A stretch of 64,000 nt of DNA, taken from contig VXCM01002182.1 in the NCBI GenBank assembly GCA_014773175.1, positions 1 to 64,000 of the forward strand, given 5' to 3'. The translations under genes and the position numbers were made by a program. Source of the DNA: Lucifuga dentata (taxonomy: Eukaryota > Chordata > Actinopteri > Ophidiiformes > Bythitidae). Positions within the stretch are counted from its first letter, which is position 1. Each line of letters starts with the position of its first letter. The notes beneath the pieces were generated by a model. It was not told the origin of the DNA, ran no database searches, and saw nothing but the letters and a program-made list of their open reading frames with translations. Below, one piece after another: positions 13,561-26,389 of this stretch.

Positions 13561-15299
13561 TTGAAACAACTTGATTTAACAGCAATTCAATCCATCGTGC
13601 ACATTTTAATCGCTTCATGCTGTTATAATGATGTTAATAAGGCAGTTATATTTTAATTTTCCAACAGAAAACAAAATCCACAAAATGATTACTGTACGAT
13701 GCGATTTATGTTTTGTTTCAATTTATGGCTGACATTTTCAGACAAAAGCACTGACTTGAATATGAACATCACAATTTTGGACAAGAAGAAAAAAAGTTGT
13801 TTAAACAAGGGAAAATGAAAATTGTGAAAGGTACATCTGCAGACATGGACCAGTTAGCACACCGGTCTAAAGTTTTCGTAATTTACGAAGAGTACCTGAA
13901 GGCAACAAAGGAACGCCTGGTTTTGACAGGCCAATGTCCTTGGTGCAAATCCCTGTTTTCCTGCATCTGGCCTGCATACTTTTTTTTTTCCAACATAAAA
14001 CTCAATGTCATCAAACTTTACTTCCACTTATAATGTTGTTTGAACTGAATCGAATGCTATTAATACATATTCCATGCTTGCAATATTGGAAAATTACATA
14101 CTCCCTAGACTTCACAGACCAAAAGTACGATTAAAATAAAAGCTGCAGAATTTTCAGCAACTTTGTATGAATAGCATTTATAGATTTTATTCTGATGGGC
14201 AGGTATAGGGACTTAAAACCATATATTACAAAGAAAATACATGCTAATTTCACATATGCTCATAATTTAGCTTACATATATTGGCTACACATATATTTAT
14301 TTTAATATATTTCAAATATTATACATATATCATATACATGCATATACATACATCAACATATATCCAAAGGGGATATACGTTTATCCATTCCATGCCATCC
14401 ATGGTGTATAGGGCGTATATGATTATATATTACCTTTTAATATGGGTTATGACAGTCTTTGACAGGCTTGTGAACCAACCTAAAAAAATTGTAACCCTGC
14501 CAGATACGTTTATGAGGGTCAGGTCAGTCAGAACGTCCCTCTCAAAGGATGGCTTCAGTGAATCAACCGGGTGGATGCTAATTTATGTGTGGCTGATTGA
14601 ATAGAATGGGACACTTTCGCTATGCATGACCCTCTCTGCCTTCTTCTTCTTCTTCTTCTTCTTCTATCTTTTTGAGATTATCTCAACATTCCCATGCAGA
14701 TCACACTTTNCCCCCAACTACCCCAGTGTAATTTATATGATATATAGCAAGAAATGTAAGAAATCCTAATGATGCTGCATAAAAACAAATTATAGTTAAC
14801 AAAAAGCCAGATAAAGCTGAGTTAATGTAACCAATATTATACTGAACTGCCTGCCTGAGTTGAACCTCTAATAAGTAAAGTCTCCATCTGCTGGTGATAA
14901 AAGGGAATGCATCTGTCCAAAAAAAGTTGGTTTATGCCTGTAGATTAAATGTGTCAATTGATGGGCAGAGATGTTATGATTATATTTTCTAAAACATGTT
15001 TAAAGAAAAAAAAAACATGGTTATTCAGTTATATTTCAAAAGCAATTGGAAGAGTCTGTGTTAAATTTCCCAAATGTGAATTTTTTTTTATAATATCATG
15101 TACTATACATTAGACATAAAGTTCTCTTTTGCATTTAGCTCAGATTTTCATGAACAAGCTAGCAGAAGAAATCAGAGGATAAACACTCGTAAATTAGATG
15201 TCAGGTTCATGTAAAACTTCAAGTTCAAGAAGCTGACCTCATTCCAAGACAAAAAAAATAAACAAAATAAGAAATTTAAAAAACACTCCACAGTACATC
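13561..15299. other. Intergenic stretch, AT-rich, with a TTC run
   Basis: No gene recognised. A (TTC)n run lies at 14641-14665 and a single N at 14710. A short motif at about 14604-14635 is nearly identical to one at 11893-11924. A 78-codon frame at 13797-14033 has no family resemblance that I can see. Confidence 0.5.
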
Positions 15300-16210
15300 T
15301 TAAAGTAATTTTTTTTATTTAGAATAAACATCATAGTACTGTGAAAATGATAGAAAACTATGTACAAAGATTCCACAGGTAAAAGTTTAAAATGTTGAAA
15401 GAAACATGTCTTTTTGTAAAGTAATAAAAAGCATCACACAGATGTATTATATTTGTTTCTAAAACACTTGAAAATTCATAGACAAAATAGCCTTGAAACT
15501 GAAATATTACTTCCTCAAAATTCTAATATTATATACATTATGGATACACATGTATATTCTCAGGGTAGTACATAACAATGTTGAACAAAATACAATAAAA
15601 ACAGAGTGGAGAAGGTGGAGTGACAAGATTTCAGTAATTAAGGGGAAACCCATGATTATATATCCACATTATTCCTCAGAGCTCAGCATTTAAGCAAAAG
15701 CACCTCAAATGTTTTATTTGGAGTACGATGAAGATAACGGACCAGGATAGATCGATTAACAATAATTTAGAGGGTGATTTTACTCCTATTTAAAAAAAAA
15801 CAAAAACAAGCTATTCACTGACAACAATCAGATCATCTTTTGAAAAGGAAAACAGCAGAAATAACATGGATAATATCCAGTGGTATTCCACCTTCACAGT
15901 AACGAAACTGCTTCTCTTTTTACCTGAGCACAAACTATTATCCAGGCCACTGCAATAAAAACAAGCTAAAAATCAAATCATAAGACAACAGATTTCATCA
16001 CTGAAGACATTCTGCCTTCTGTGGATATATCATCCCTGGAAAAACAGATCTGTATATGAACAAAATAAAAACAGATCCACTAACCCCTCTAACATGCAAA
16101 TGTAACAAAGGAATATCATCTTCTTTCACTCTCATAAATCTGAGTTTGTTAAGTATACTATTTATTTCTGGCAGACAGTGCATTATAGGGTCCGAGGGGA
16201 GGGTTGAGGG
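15300..16210 (-). other. spint1: Probable 3' UTR of spint1
   Basis: This follows the spint1 stop codon on the minus strand. AATAAA signals (read as TTTATT on the plus strand) occur near 15713-15718 and 15314-15319, so the transcript could end at either. No other gene is seen. The assignment is positional. Confidence 0.45.
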
Positions 16211-19200
16211 TCAGATGGGCTTGGTGGTGGTGTTGTAGGCCAGACGTTCCCTGTCCTCCAGGATGGTGAACTGGGCGCTGTTGGCAGGCACGTGGTGGTG
16301 CTGCGGAGCCTTCTTCTTCCCCTTCAGGAGGCAGTAAGCCAAGATGCCCAGCAGGATGAGGATGGCGAGACTCAAGACAGCAGCAATCGCTATAATACCT
16401 GATAAATACAGTTTAAAACCAATTTTAAAAATCATCAAAAAGAAAAAGATTTAATGCCTAACTACACTGAAATTAAAATCACAAACTAGAAATTTAACTA
16501 GATGGCTGGTTATTAAAATAAACTACATTTGTGGTTCTCAAATTGTGGTATGTGTATCATCAGTGGTACTTGAAATGCTCCCTGGTCATATACCTGATCA
16601 GTCCGGAATATTCTTCAGAGAACCAAAACAATTGAAACCTATAGAAATTCTGTTATTGTGGCAAATTATTGTATACTAATCTTTAATAAAATATAATTAT
16701 TTTCTTTTAATTAAGAATTAGATTTTTTTTTTTTTTNGATTTTTTTTTTTTTTGTTTAAAACAGCCTAACTCATCCTTTGTACGCACTATGTACTTCCAT
16801 TGTACGTGGGTGTCTGTAATTTTTCACACTCACATTGAAAACTTCTCATTTCCAGTCCAGCTCACATGCTTGCATGAGGTTTTCCTGTGTTTTTTCTTAG
16901 AGTTGGTGGTTTATTGGTACTTTTGGTTAACTCACAAATTAATTTTGGCATTTGTTTCAAAAAGTTTAAGAAGTGCTAAACTACATGAAAGGCTGCAGAG
17001 CTACCAAGGCTGAGCAGACAAAGCAGGTCAGTATCATCAAGTGCTGCTTTAGCATCTCAGCGCAGTAGATAAATGAGTTGAGAGAAAGCAAAGCTTTACC
17101 GACAGAGCATTTTTTTTTATATATGACCCACAGCACATACTGTAAAAGCAGACGGAGCAGAAAAAATGTTTAAAAGAGCATTGTTAAGTTGTCTTATAAA
17201 TAAAACTAATTGTTTTAACAAGAGAATAGTTTTAATTTTAATCTTTTGGGGTCATAATTGCAAAAATGAAGGATTAATTACCTGTCTGGCTTTCAGACAC
17301 TCTGCGGTCAAACTCTTCCTTTCTCGCAAATACGTCCTTTTCTGAAATGGAGAAAAACATACAAAATTTCAGTCATCTTTCTGTGGTACATTAAATGTAC
17401 AATACATGACACAAAGGGGATAAGAAAAGGAAAGGAAAATAAAGGTTATAAGAGACGAGCAGCAATGACCATTTCCTGTGAATATGAGAATGGGGCAACG
17501 AATGAAAGAATCGGTTGTACTTGTCAAAGCATATTTCATTTGAACAATTTCACCTTTATATATATATAAAAAAAAGGTAATATTCCAAGCTGTGGTCTTC
17601 TTGTTAGTGCTGCATTACTTAAATGCTAATTTCTCATTGCTTTTGTAAACTTCATTTGTTGTTTAATCCAAGTTGCTGGAGCCAATTTAATGAAGAACAT
17701 CACTTAAAAACCCTCAACAAAATTGCATTTTTAAGTTCCTTTAAGGGACTTTAAGGCTTTTTAATAGTTAGAAATATGCTAATGAAGTAAATAAAAAGTG
17801 TGTAAAGATAAACTGCTGAAAAATCCATCATCTGAGATTTACATTTACACGCCACCTTATGCACAGTTATTTCAACCTATAATAATATGTTCATAAATTA
17901 AAGTGACATCTCTTTCCCCTTGGCCACTGGAGATGATTGTTGAAAAAAAATAATTAATAAAATATCTCAGCATTACAACAAAGAAAGCAATTTTTTTTAC
18001 AGTGACACTAACAAGCTTTCCCATTCTTTTCAATGGGTTCTGAGCGACAAAAAAAGAGTTGTTCATAAAACAGTCTGAAGTCAGATAAAATATGATGATG
18101 CTCTCACAACTCAGCCAGCAGCAGAAGAAAATGGTGACACACACAAAACCGCCAGAACAACAATAACAAAATTGGAAAGATTCTCAAGGGCGGGGCATGG
18201 CGTGGTTGAGGATAGGGATTGCATAAAAAGATACCATCCTCTTCTGTGAAGCTTTTCACCACATTCCAGCAGAAGGAAAACATTTCAAAGGTGGTATAAT
18301 GGAACTGAAAATAATACTGTTTATCCCGTGGTATAAAATGATCATATATAAAGGTATAAAAGGTCATTTTCTAGGGCACAACACAAAAAGGAACTAAATG
18401 ACCCTAAAAGGCCAGTGTGGTGCCAACTCACCTGTTACCCCTCTGCAGGTTTTCATACAGGACTCCTCAGACACAAATCTGTTCTCATTTCCCTGACAGC
18501 CTCCGTAGTTGAAGCGGAAGCATTTCTGTGGCATGGGGTTGTAGTACCACTTAGTGATTGTGTCCCTACAGCTTCCTGTCTCAGGAGGCTCTGTGCAGAG
18601 CTCTGCAGAGGACAGATAAGGAGACAGGGAAAGATACAAGGATAGAAAAATATGGTTTGAACATACCGAACAAAGGTTTGGAGAGGATATTTACAAAAAT
18701 CACCTTTCTGTTCATCCACTGGAATCTTCAGCAGAAGTCCGAAGTTGTTGTTCACTGATAGACACAAAAAAGACACAATTCAAGTCTGTCAGTCTTCCAA
18801 AGAAGGATTTCATTGATATGATGTTGCTGCTGTGTCTATGACTGCGAGACACTATGGAAATGAAGCCTTGTTTGCATAGCCATTACTCACAGTCATCACA
18901 TTTCTCCTCATCTGAGCCGTCGCTGCACTGTTTTTCCTGATCACACTCCAGGCCTTGATCCAAACAGCATTTGTTAGCACAGGTGAACTGGTCCGGTGTA
19001 CAGGGAACGCCACATTTTTCTCCTGGGACACACAGTTGCAATGGAAATGATCAGTGAAAGATTAAACAAGTAGTTTTGTAACATTTGAAGGCTCCACAGA
19101 GAGGAAAAAAGAACACTACAGAGACCAGGAAATTCACAGTTTAGGAAAAAATATCAGGATTTAAACTCAAGATGCTAAATGTCCTCTGTGTAGAAGACAA

Positions 19201-22200
19201 GACGCGGGGCATTAAACAGACGACAGAGAGAAATTGTGTCAGCAGGTAAAAAGTATAATTTGACTTGTTATCTTTTTTATTTTTCTGTCACTAAAATCCC
19301 TTTCACACGTGCAGGAAAAGTTCATGCTATTGTCAAGAACAGAATGTGCGCTTGAAGCAGCAGAATGCAGGATAAGCTGTTGCAACAAATGTCCTCCTCT
19401 GACACGAGTAACACTCCCAGATACATTCATGTGAGAACACAGAGCTGCAACATTTCAGGATGAGCAGCTGAGCGTGCTGATGCAGGATTTGTCATGCAAC
19501 TTGCTCGTAACAATACCCTTAGCATATTGGCAACAAACTCCTGAAGAAATTATGCGATATTTGAACAAATGTCTGGAAATTGGACTGATTCAGAGGATCT
19601 TCCACAGAATAACTTTTGCATCACATCTTGCCTTCTTCTACTTCAACCCTCTGCCTGACCTGGTGTAAGAGAGAACACGGTTCTTGCAGCTATTGTCCTG
19701 CACTTGGCTGCAAGTGTGAAAGGGGAAGTCAAGAAACATTCCTACAGCAGGAAGGGGCTTATGTAACAGAATTCACTTACTTTTAGGTGCAGGAATAGGT
19801 AAAATTCTGCCAGTTTTTTCACTTTTTTCTGAAAACAAAACAAAACAAAACAAAACAAAACAAAAGAGATTAAAATTCATTTTGCTAGTTTTTAATCATC
19901 TAGCACTTCACTGCTATACATGCATATTCAAGGACAGTGGTTGTCAAACTTTGAATTTTGAAAAATCAAATTTCACCTATTTCAACTGTTGTGATACTCT
20001 ACAGAAATTTCATTTCGCTTAGAGTATCACACACCACAGTTTGAGAACCACTCTTCTACAGGAGTACTTCTCTAGCCTTTTACCTTCACAGTTTTGTTTG
20101 TAAGGTTGCAGAATTTTAGTGATTGTTGCCCACTAGAGGTTGCTAAATCTTAAATCCTAAAGCCACGGAGGTGAACCTCCTCTTAAATTTTCATCAACTT
20201 ATCCATTCCATAAATGCAGTGGTTTCCATGTCTTATTTATTTTCTACAAAAATATATTCAATTGAAGCATTAGAGCAAAGGAAGCTACCTGAGCCATAGC
20301 AGGCATTGGTACACTCCTGGAAGGAGAGATAGTTGTTGAGGTTTTCCCTGCAGCCCCCAAAGATGAACTGCTCACACTTCTCTGAGGCAGCGTTGTAATG
20401 CCAGCGAGGGAACGAGCCGCGACACGGGCCTACCTTCATCGGAGACATACAGTGATCTGGTAGAGGAGGAAAGATTCATTCACATAAATTAAAAGTCTTT
20501 TGCTTACATTTCATGGGAAAACAATGATTACTTTATACTGTACCAGTAGCCGACATAATACCATCACAGATTATAGCTTTTTCATATTCAGTCAATATTT
20601 ATATTTTTAAAACAAACAAACAAACAAAAAACACAAGGGAATCATTTAAGGACGTTATCACATTCCTTAAGTGCCCACGGCCATCGATCAACTCCACCCA
20701 CACTCGTGCAAACACAAAAAAGCTGACATTAACACTAATAACAGCTGTGGTACTGGCACTTGAGTTCCTCAAACACTTGTGTTTACAGATGGCTGACACA
20801 CTTTCCCAATGAAGCACAACAAATGATTTGACTTGCAAATGCCAATTCATTCCGCTGTGACATGCTGGGTATCAGCTCAGGACTCGGTCTCAGAGGAGGG
20901 CGTACTGTGACATTTTGTTCTACCATATGGTTTATCTTATCTTATACTCCTATAGTACAAAATTGCACAATACTGTATTTTTTCACTTCATTACATACTA
21001 CATGTATCCGCAATGTTTTCATTTAATTTTTAAAATTTGACTCGTGGTAAATTGGGTCTTTCTGACTCTGATAATATACTGACATCTTAATGTACGTCTA
21101 AGGATAACTGATCTGTTCAAAGGTGGGACCAAGTCATTGTTTTGGCAACAAGTTCTCAGTCAAGAGTGACAAGTCAGGACCTGATAGCTGTACTTATAAC
21201 TTAGAAGAAAAAAAAAGTTCCACCTGTGGGTCTTTTTGCCAAACTATCACCAAGCCTATCAAACATTTTGTTTAGTGATGTGTCCCACTGACAACATTCA
21301 TTAGTCTTAAAATCTTATGCAATGTAAAAGAGATTAAGATTAATCAAAAAAACATTCTAAACTTTTTAATATATTTAACAATCCCACCCTGTGTTCTATT
21401 CCACCCAAACATCAGATCTGTACATATCACATCGCACCAACAACACAGCATGGGAATGCCACTGCTGTGAGAGTTTAAAGGGAAACTTCACTAAAAAACA
21501 GAGATAATTTTTTAAACATAATCTCATACAGATTCTCTTCCATTGCCAGCAGCAGTCTGACTTGACTGAGGGTTAATGGTTTGACACAAATGTCATGTAC
21601 ATGATTTAGTTATTGTAACAACAAATACAGCTCAGTAAAGTGTTGAAATTACCAAAACAGCATGTTCTGAGGATTCCTGACAGATAAAACTAGTTTTCAG
21701 ATATTAAATTGTCTTATGTACTCCGATCATTCATATTGTTTCCAGATGTAATCCAATCCAATTCATATAAAATAATGTGCAATAATCTCACTATCAACTA
21801 ATCTTTAGCAATACTAAACTTGTCTCAGAAACTCAGACAAATTAGTCTGTCTAACCATAACAGTTCTGTCTCATATTTGACAGCAGCTCTCATGTTTTTT
21901 TTTGTTTTTTTTTTCCTTCTTATTCTGTCTGAACGTCCCATCTACTGTGTCTGGCTTATGAATACACAGACACTTAAGTGCCCAACCTGCTGATATGCAT
22001 GACAAATGCAACTAAAAGAAGGAAATTAGTGTGTTTAGAGACACTGTGAGGTTAAAAGAGATGTTGTGTTAGTCATCTGTATGTGGTTGATGATACATAT
22101 TCTAAAGAAACAGCCATGTGAACAAATACTATGAGTCACCACATTACAATGGAGCACCTATCTGCAAACATGATAAATTATTATAGAAGATGAAAGAAAC

Positions 22201-25174
22201 CTTTATGTGCACTCCATACCTTGCATGTTTGGTACAGTCGTTGCCAGTTCTTTGCATTTTCCACTGAGCCACATTCCTAACACTATTCAGGACACGAGCA
22301 TGTTAATGGGTAACTGAACAACTAAATGGTTAATATTCGCCTTTCCCTTGTCCTTTTGTCTCAATAAGCTCAAAGTCAACCAACAACTTCTAAATATCTT
22401 CTTTTTGGCTGAACCAAAAAGAAGTGACTTAAAACTGACTTTTCATCTGTTTTAATAATACTGGAGAAGATCATGGTGGTGACTCTCATGCTTGGGTTGT
22501 TTGTGAAACCTAAGTTGAAACCAGCCTAATGGGTTTTGTGGAGTTGGGGGTGGAGAGAGTGGGACGTTAGCAGGCTGTCTATAAAAAAAAAAAAAAATAA
22601 TTACAACAGCTGCACTACTCACTTCCATTTCTGCTGAAACTGACCTCATAAATGGGCAGGCCAAACACACACCTTCACTGGGGATTCATGTGTCATTTCA
22701 ACAGAAGCGACCTGCTCAATTCACATGTCACCAGGAATAACATTCAACAAACCACTGTTCCATGAACAAGAATTATCCCTCTTCTAGAACTGCCTTCACT
22801 GTTTTTTTCTCCCTTACGAAACCTGAATGTGGTGTGATCGTATTATAACATGAGCGTTATCTTTTTATCTTCCTGCCATTTCGTCATTCAGTCCACAGGA
22901 ATTAAGGGAGCATGCCTTGACAGGTCTGATCACAACTATACATGGAACGGCTCATTCTTGTGGCAAACAATGGCAAGGCAACTGGTGACTTTCTCAGAAA
23001 CATATTATCTTGAGTTTACAAGAAATGGTAAATTCTACAGTTTGCACTGAGTAATCAGTATTGGAATTGGAATTTTGGCTTCAGATTTATGAAATTAACT
23101 AAAGTGTCAATAAGGAAGGAACAGAATCTCAGTGGGTGCGATGTGGCATTGCATTCGTGTTTGTGCGTAATTCACCCAAAGGACAGAAGGGCACCATCCT
23201 GTCTCACCTACAGTACAGTATGTCCCAACCACAAACACAAGGCAGGTGATTCTTGGATAAGTCAAAAGAAATGTCAGTAAACACAGTGGACACATGAGTC
23301 ATGTTTACAGATTACAGTCACATAAAATGAGTCAGAAACTCCATCAAATCTCACAAGCTCTTCTGTGAAAAAGCCTCCCTTCTATCTATATTAGCACAAA
23401 AATCATGAACAAAACTAAGAAATTCATAATTTCATTTAAAAGCTCAAATTTGCAGTGTAACGTTAATGCATATATAATTTGTGGGATAAAACAGTTGATC
23501 ACATTAAATAATACCCTCGGATCATGTTCAGGTCTGACCCTAATGCAGGTCAGTGTCAGTATCAAATGAACAGTATCACATCCTGACACCCAAGTCTAGA
23601 TACTCACCCTCTGACTGCTCAGGAGTAAGGACCAGGATGGTGACCTGGGTTGAGTCTGACTGTCCAATGGAGTCTGTGACGGTCAGCTGGAACTTGTACA
23701 CCCCAGATGTCATATTGGAGATGGTGACTTGGTCTTCAAAATTTGTTTTCTACAAGGCATAGAAAAACACTCTCTTAGTATCAGGAAAAGGGCATCGCTG
23801 ATGATCAGATAATGTGTTTCAGTGCTATTTGGTGTTCAATTAAGTTACAGGCAGACAGGAATAACACAATGGATGAATAAATTGAAGTCTTTCTTAATAT
23901 CTGATAAAGTTCCTCATAAGGACTCCTTGAAATAAACTATACGGCATGTTACAGTCTCTTCACTCACCTCTATGACAACATAAGGATTTCCAGAAACCAT
24001 TACCCAATGGTACGAGTCAATCTGTTTGTCATCTTTGCTCTCAATGCCATTCAGTGTCACACTGTCCTGAGGCTGAACCACACGGTCCGGGCCTCCCTCG
24101 GCAATAGGTGGACGGTCGCTTTCAACTGAAATAACACCACAGGATCAATATATATGACACACATGATTTGCAGATAGCTTGGCATAGCTCAGTTAAACCA
24201 CCAGATGCACGTAAAGAGATGTTATCTGCTTTCGTCTTAAATTTGTTGAAGTGGAAAACAGAAACCTAAGCCTGTACCAGGGCCACAATAAAGCCTGGCA
24301 TGTGTGAACATGCAGTACTTTTGCCTTGAGCCTTTAGCCCCATCCTCCACATATCCAGATTACAAACTTTACTTGAAAAACTATAAAAGGAATGACTTGG
24401 TGGTCAATATTAATAAAAAGAACTGAAATTATATGATCAGGTGATACATTCACATATATCAGAGGTCCTCAAAGTGGGGTCTGGGGCCTCCAGAGTTCCT
24501 TATGGAGGTGGTAGGGAAAAAACATACTTTATGGTTATTCTACTCTAAGTTTATTTTACATTAATGGCCTTTCTCATCTCCTAATTGTGAACTATTCACC
24601 TACAGGACAGATTATTACTCAGTTCTACAGATCACATATTATCAAGGGTTTATTCAAGGCAATCTGGTCAAAATGGGGTCCAAAGAGTGATGTGCAGCTA
24701 AATTAGGAGTCTTAATTGTTATAACTGTGCGCGTCAGAAGAATCTGAGAGTTTGGATCTTACCTGGGGGATCATCCACTTCAAGATAACTATCATAAACG
24801 GTGTCCAGTATGTGACTCATGTATCCTTTCTTCCTGACAAAGCGGCAGGCGTATTTCTTTTTGTACACACAGTCGAAGAGAAAGCAGGAGTTGACCAAGC
24901 CTTCCTCGGCTCCTTTCTCCATAAAGGCGACATTACAACTCGGGTCTTCGCAGCAGGAGCGGACGCAGTCCTTGAAGCGCTCCACTCTGGGCGAAGAAAT
25001 GAACGTCGCTCCGCCCTTGACAGATTCATCGGTATCGAGAATAAAATCATCCCGACCCTCTTTGAATTTGGCTAAACATTCTTCTCCAAAATTCTGGGCC
25101 AAAGTGCTGCTCAGAAATAACATTAGGACAAGGAGCGTAGAAGCGCCAGGAAGTCCTTCAAGGAGCGAATTCAT
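16211..25174 (-). CDS. spint1: Kunitz-type protease inhibitor 1 (HAI-1), complete, 10 coding exons
   Basis: Type I membrane serine-protease inhibitor; the mammalian protein blocks HGF activator, matriptase and related trypsin-like proteases at epithelial surfaces. Coding exons, all joining in phase: 25174-24763, 24125-23968, 23749-23608, 20456-20289, 19828-19781, 19022-18891, 18754-18704, 18602-18432, 17341-17282 and 16398-16211. They total 1530 bp, or 509 residues, close to human length. Order: signal peptide (~1-26), MANSC domain (~27-130), PKD-like domain (~140-236), Kunitz 1 (~238-292; six Cys, [11 protein letters not shown]1 Arg), LDL-receptor class A (~312-352, CSDGSDE), Kunitz 2 (~371-426; six Cys, GSCRDT, P1 Arg), transmembrane helix (~449-471) and a short tail ending NTTTKPI. 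SNMTSG is an N-glycosylation sequon in the PKD domain. The ATG at 25174 starts the signal peptide, and an acceptor at 25222 places it in exon 2. Teleosts may carry two copies (a/b); I cannot say which this is. Confidence 0.95.
16540..16980. mobile_element. hAT-like MITE in the last spint1 intron
   Basis: The left end reads GTGGTTCTCAAATTGTGG and the right end near 16960-16978 is a loose inverted match (AAAGTTTAAGAAGTGCTAAA). The CAGTGGTTCTCAAACT type of terminus is typical of hAT-derived MITEs. An N at 16737 sits in a T tract inside. The match between the ends is imperfect, so the limits are approximate. Confidence 0.35.
19935..20053. mobile_element. Small hAT-like MITE in a spint1 intron
   Basis: About 119 bp with imperfect terminal inverted repeats: CAGTGGTTGTCAAACTTTG on the left and CACAGTTTGAGAACCACT on the right, whose reverse complement is AGTGGTTCTCAAACTGTG. 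The interior has the inner inverted pair GTGATACTCTA and TAGAGTATCAC. No coding capacity. It lies between the Kunitz 1 exon and the 48 bp linker exon. Confidence 0.6.
20457..23607 (-). other. Largest spint1 intron (3.15 kb)
   Basis: This separates the second PKD exon from the Kunitz 1 exon. It contains simple A/T runs (for example 21893-21914 and 22582-22596) and no coding exon that I can recognise. It is the longest intron of the gene and a possible place for regulatory elements, but nothing specific is visible. Confidence 0.5.
24467..24690. mobile_element. Degenerate hAT-like element in the first coding intron of spint1
   Basis: The left end CAGAGGTCCTCAAAGTGGGG resembles hAT termini of the CAGGGGTCCCCAAAGTG type. 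A second GGGGTCCAAAGAGTG block lies near 24675-24689. There is no transposase. The right limit is approximate. Confidence 0.35.
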
Positions 25175-25640
25175 TGTAAAAGTCCTGATCAGATTTCCTC
25201 ACAAGTACAATCCTGAGATCACCTGTAACGACAGTGAAATCAGCAGATAATCCGCAAAATACAGGTAAAAGTGATCAATATGTAAGGAGTGTTCAGGCCC
25301 CGAATAAGCAACACTCGGCTTGTATCTCATAAACAACCTTTAGGACAGTGACGTAAATCTAATCCTGCCTTTCACATATGAACGTATGAATTACTAAATC
25401 TTTCCATAAAATCTCTCTCGTTTGATCTCTTACGACAGAGTAGATGAAGCTCTTACAAAACGATTACCTGTTTGAGGTCGCTGACGAAAACTTATGCAGG
25501 CGACGACATTGCCCAGGTGAGTCACTCTACCTGAGAGATACAGGAAGTGAAATTCTATTCCAGGGATGCCACTCCCTTTTGACTGGAAATCTAAATAACA
25601 CAACATAAAGCTTTGTACGACTGAAAGCACATTCAGACGT
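25175..25640 (-). promoter_or_regulatory. spint1: spint1 5' UTR exons and promoter region
   Basis: On the minus strand, exon 2 begins at 25222 after a good acceptor (TTTCACTGTCGTTACAG). Upstream, CTCAAACAG followed by GTAATCG at 25468 looks like the donor of a non-coding first exon (about 25468-25600 or longer). There is no clear TATA box. The transcription start is not determinable from sequence alone. Confidence 0.45.
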
Positions 25641-26274
25641 TACTGAAACAGTCATTGACTGAAGAAATATATGACATCAAACTCCCCCAGCACATTTTTT
25701 TCACCTTTGGAAAAAAAAAAAAAAAANAAAAAAAAAAAAAAAAATCACTAGGTATAAATTCATAAACTCAACCAAATAAGAAGAACTACACGTGTGAAAT
25801 GTATTAAGATAGTAATATTTAAGCTTTTAAAGATTTTTTTTTTTTTTAAATATAAATTATTTAATTCCTATTCCCCCTGAAAGCACCCCCTGCTCCAATC
25901 TTTAGTGGGCGCTCGCCACTGAGAGTCCATAAAAATCATGATCACCTTTAACCTCACTAGTGAGTGGACTAAAATAATTTTTCCTCTCAATTTAGGATTT
26001 TAAAAACATATTTACCTTACAAAAGCAGTCCTGTCTTTTAAATTGACCACAGAGAGATACTTTACGAATTGAAATAAACTGTAGAAAATAGCTACCATAT
26101 GGCAAACATATGATAGATGTCATAATAGATTAAAAATGTAACTGTAATGGAGTTTATCATCCTAAGTGAATCGATTACTTTATTGTGTAATAAGTGTGTC
26201 TTTAAATCATCGCCTTTTCTAGAAAATTCTTCATTCTTGAAAAAAATAAAGAATTGAGCAAAAACAAACTTATA

Positions 26275-26322
<48 letters not shown>

Positions 26323-26342
26323 GTATGTATATATATATATAN

Positions 26343-26389
<47 letters not shown>

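Noticed and set aside
24752..25250. Long plus-strand frames opposite the first spint1 coding exon
   Set aside because: They are the complement of the MANSC-coding exon, whose minus-strand frame has a signal peptide, a cysteine pattern and matching splice phase.
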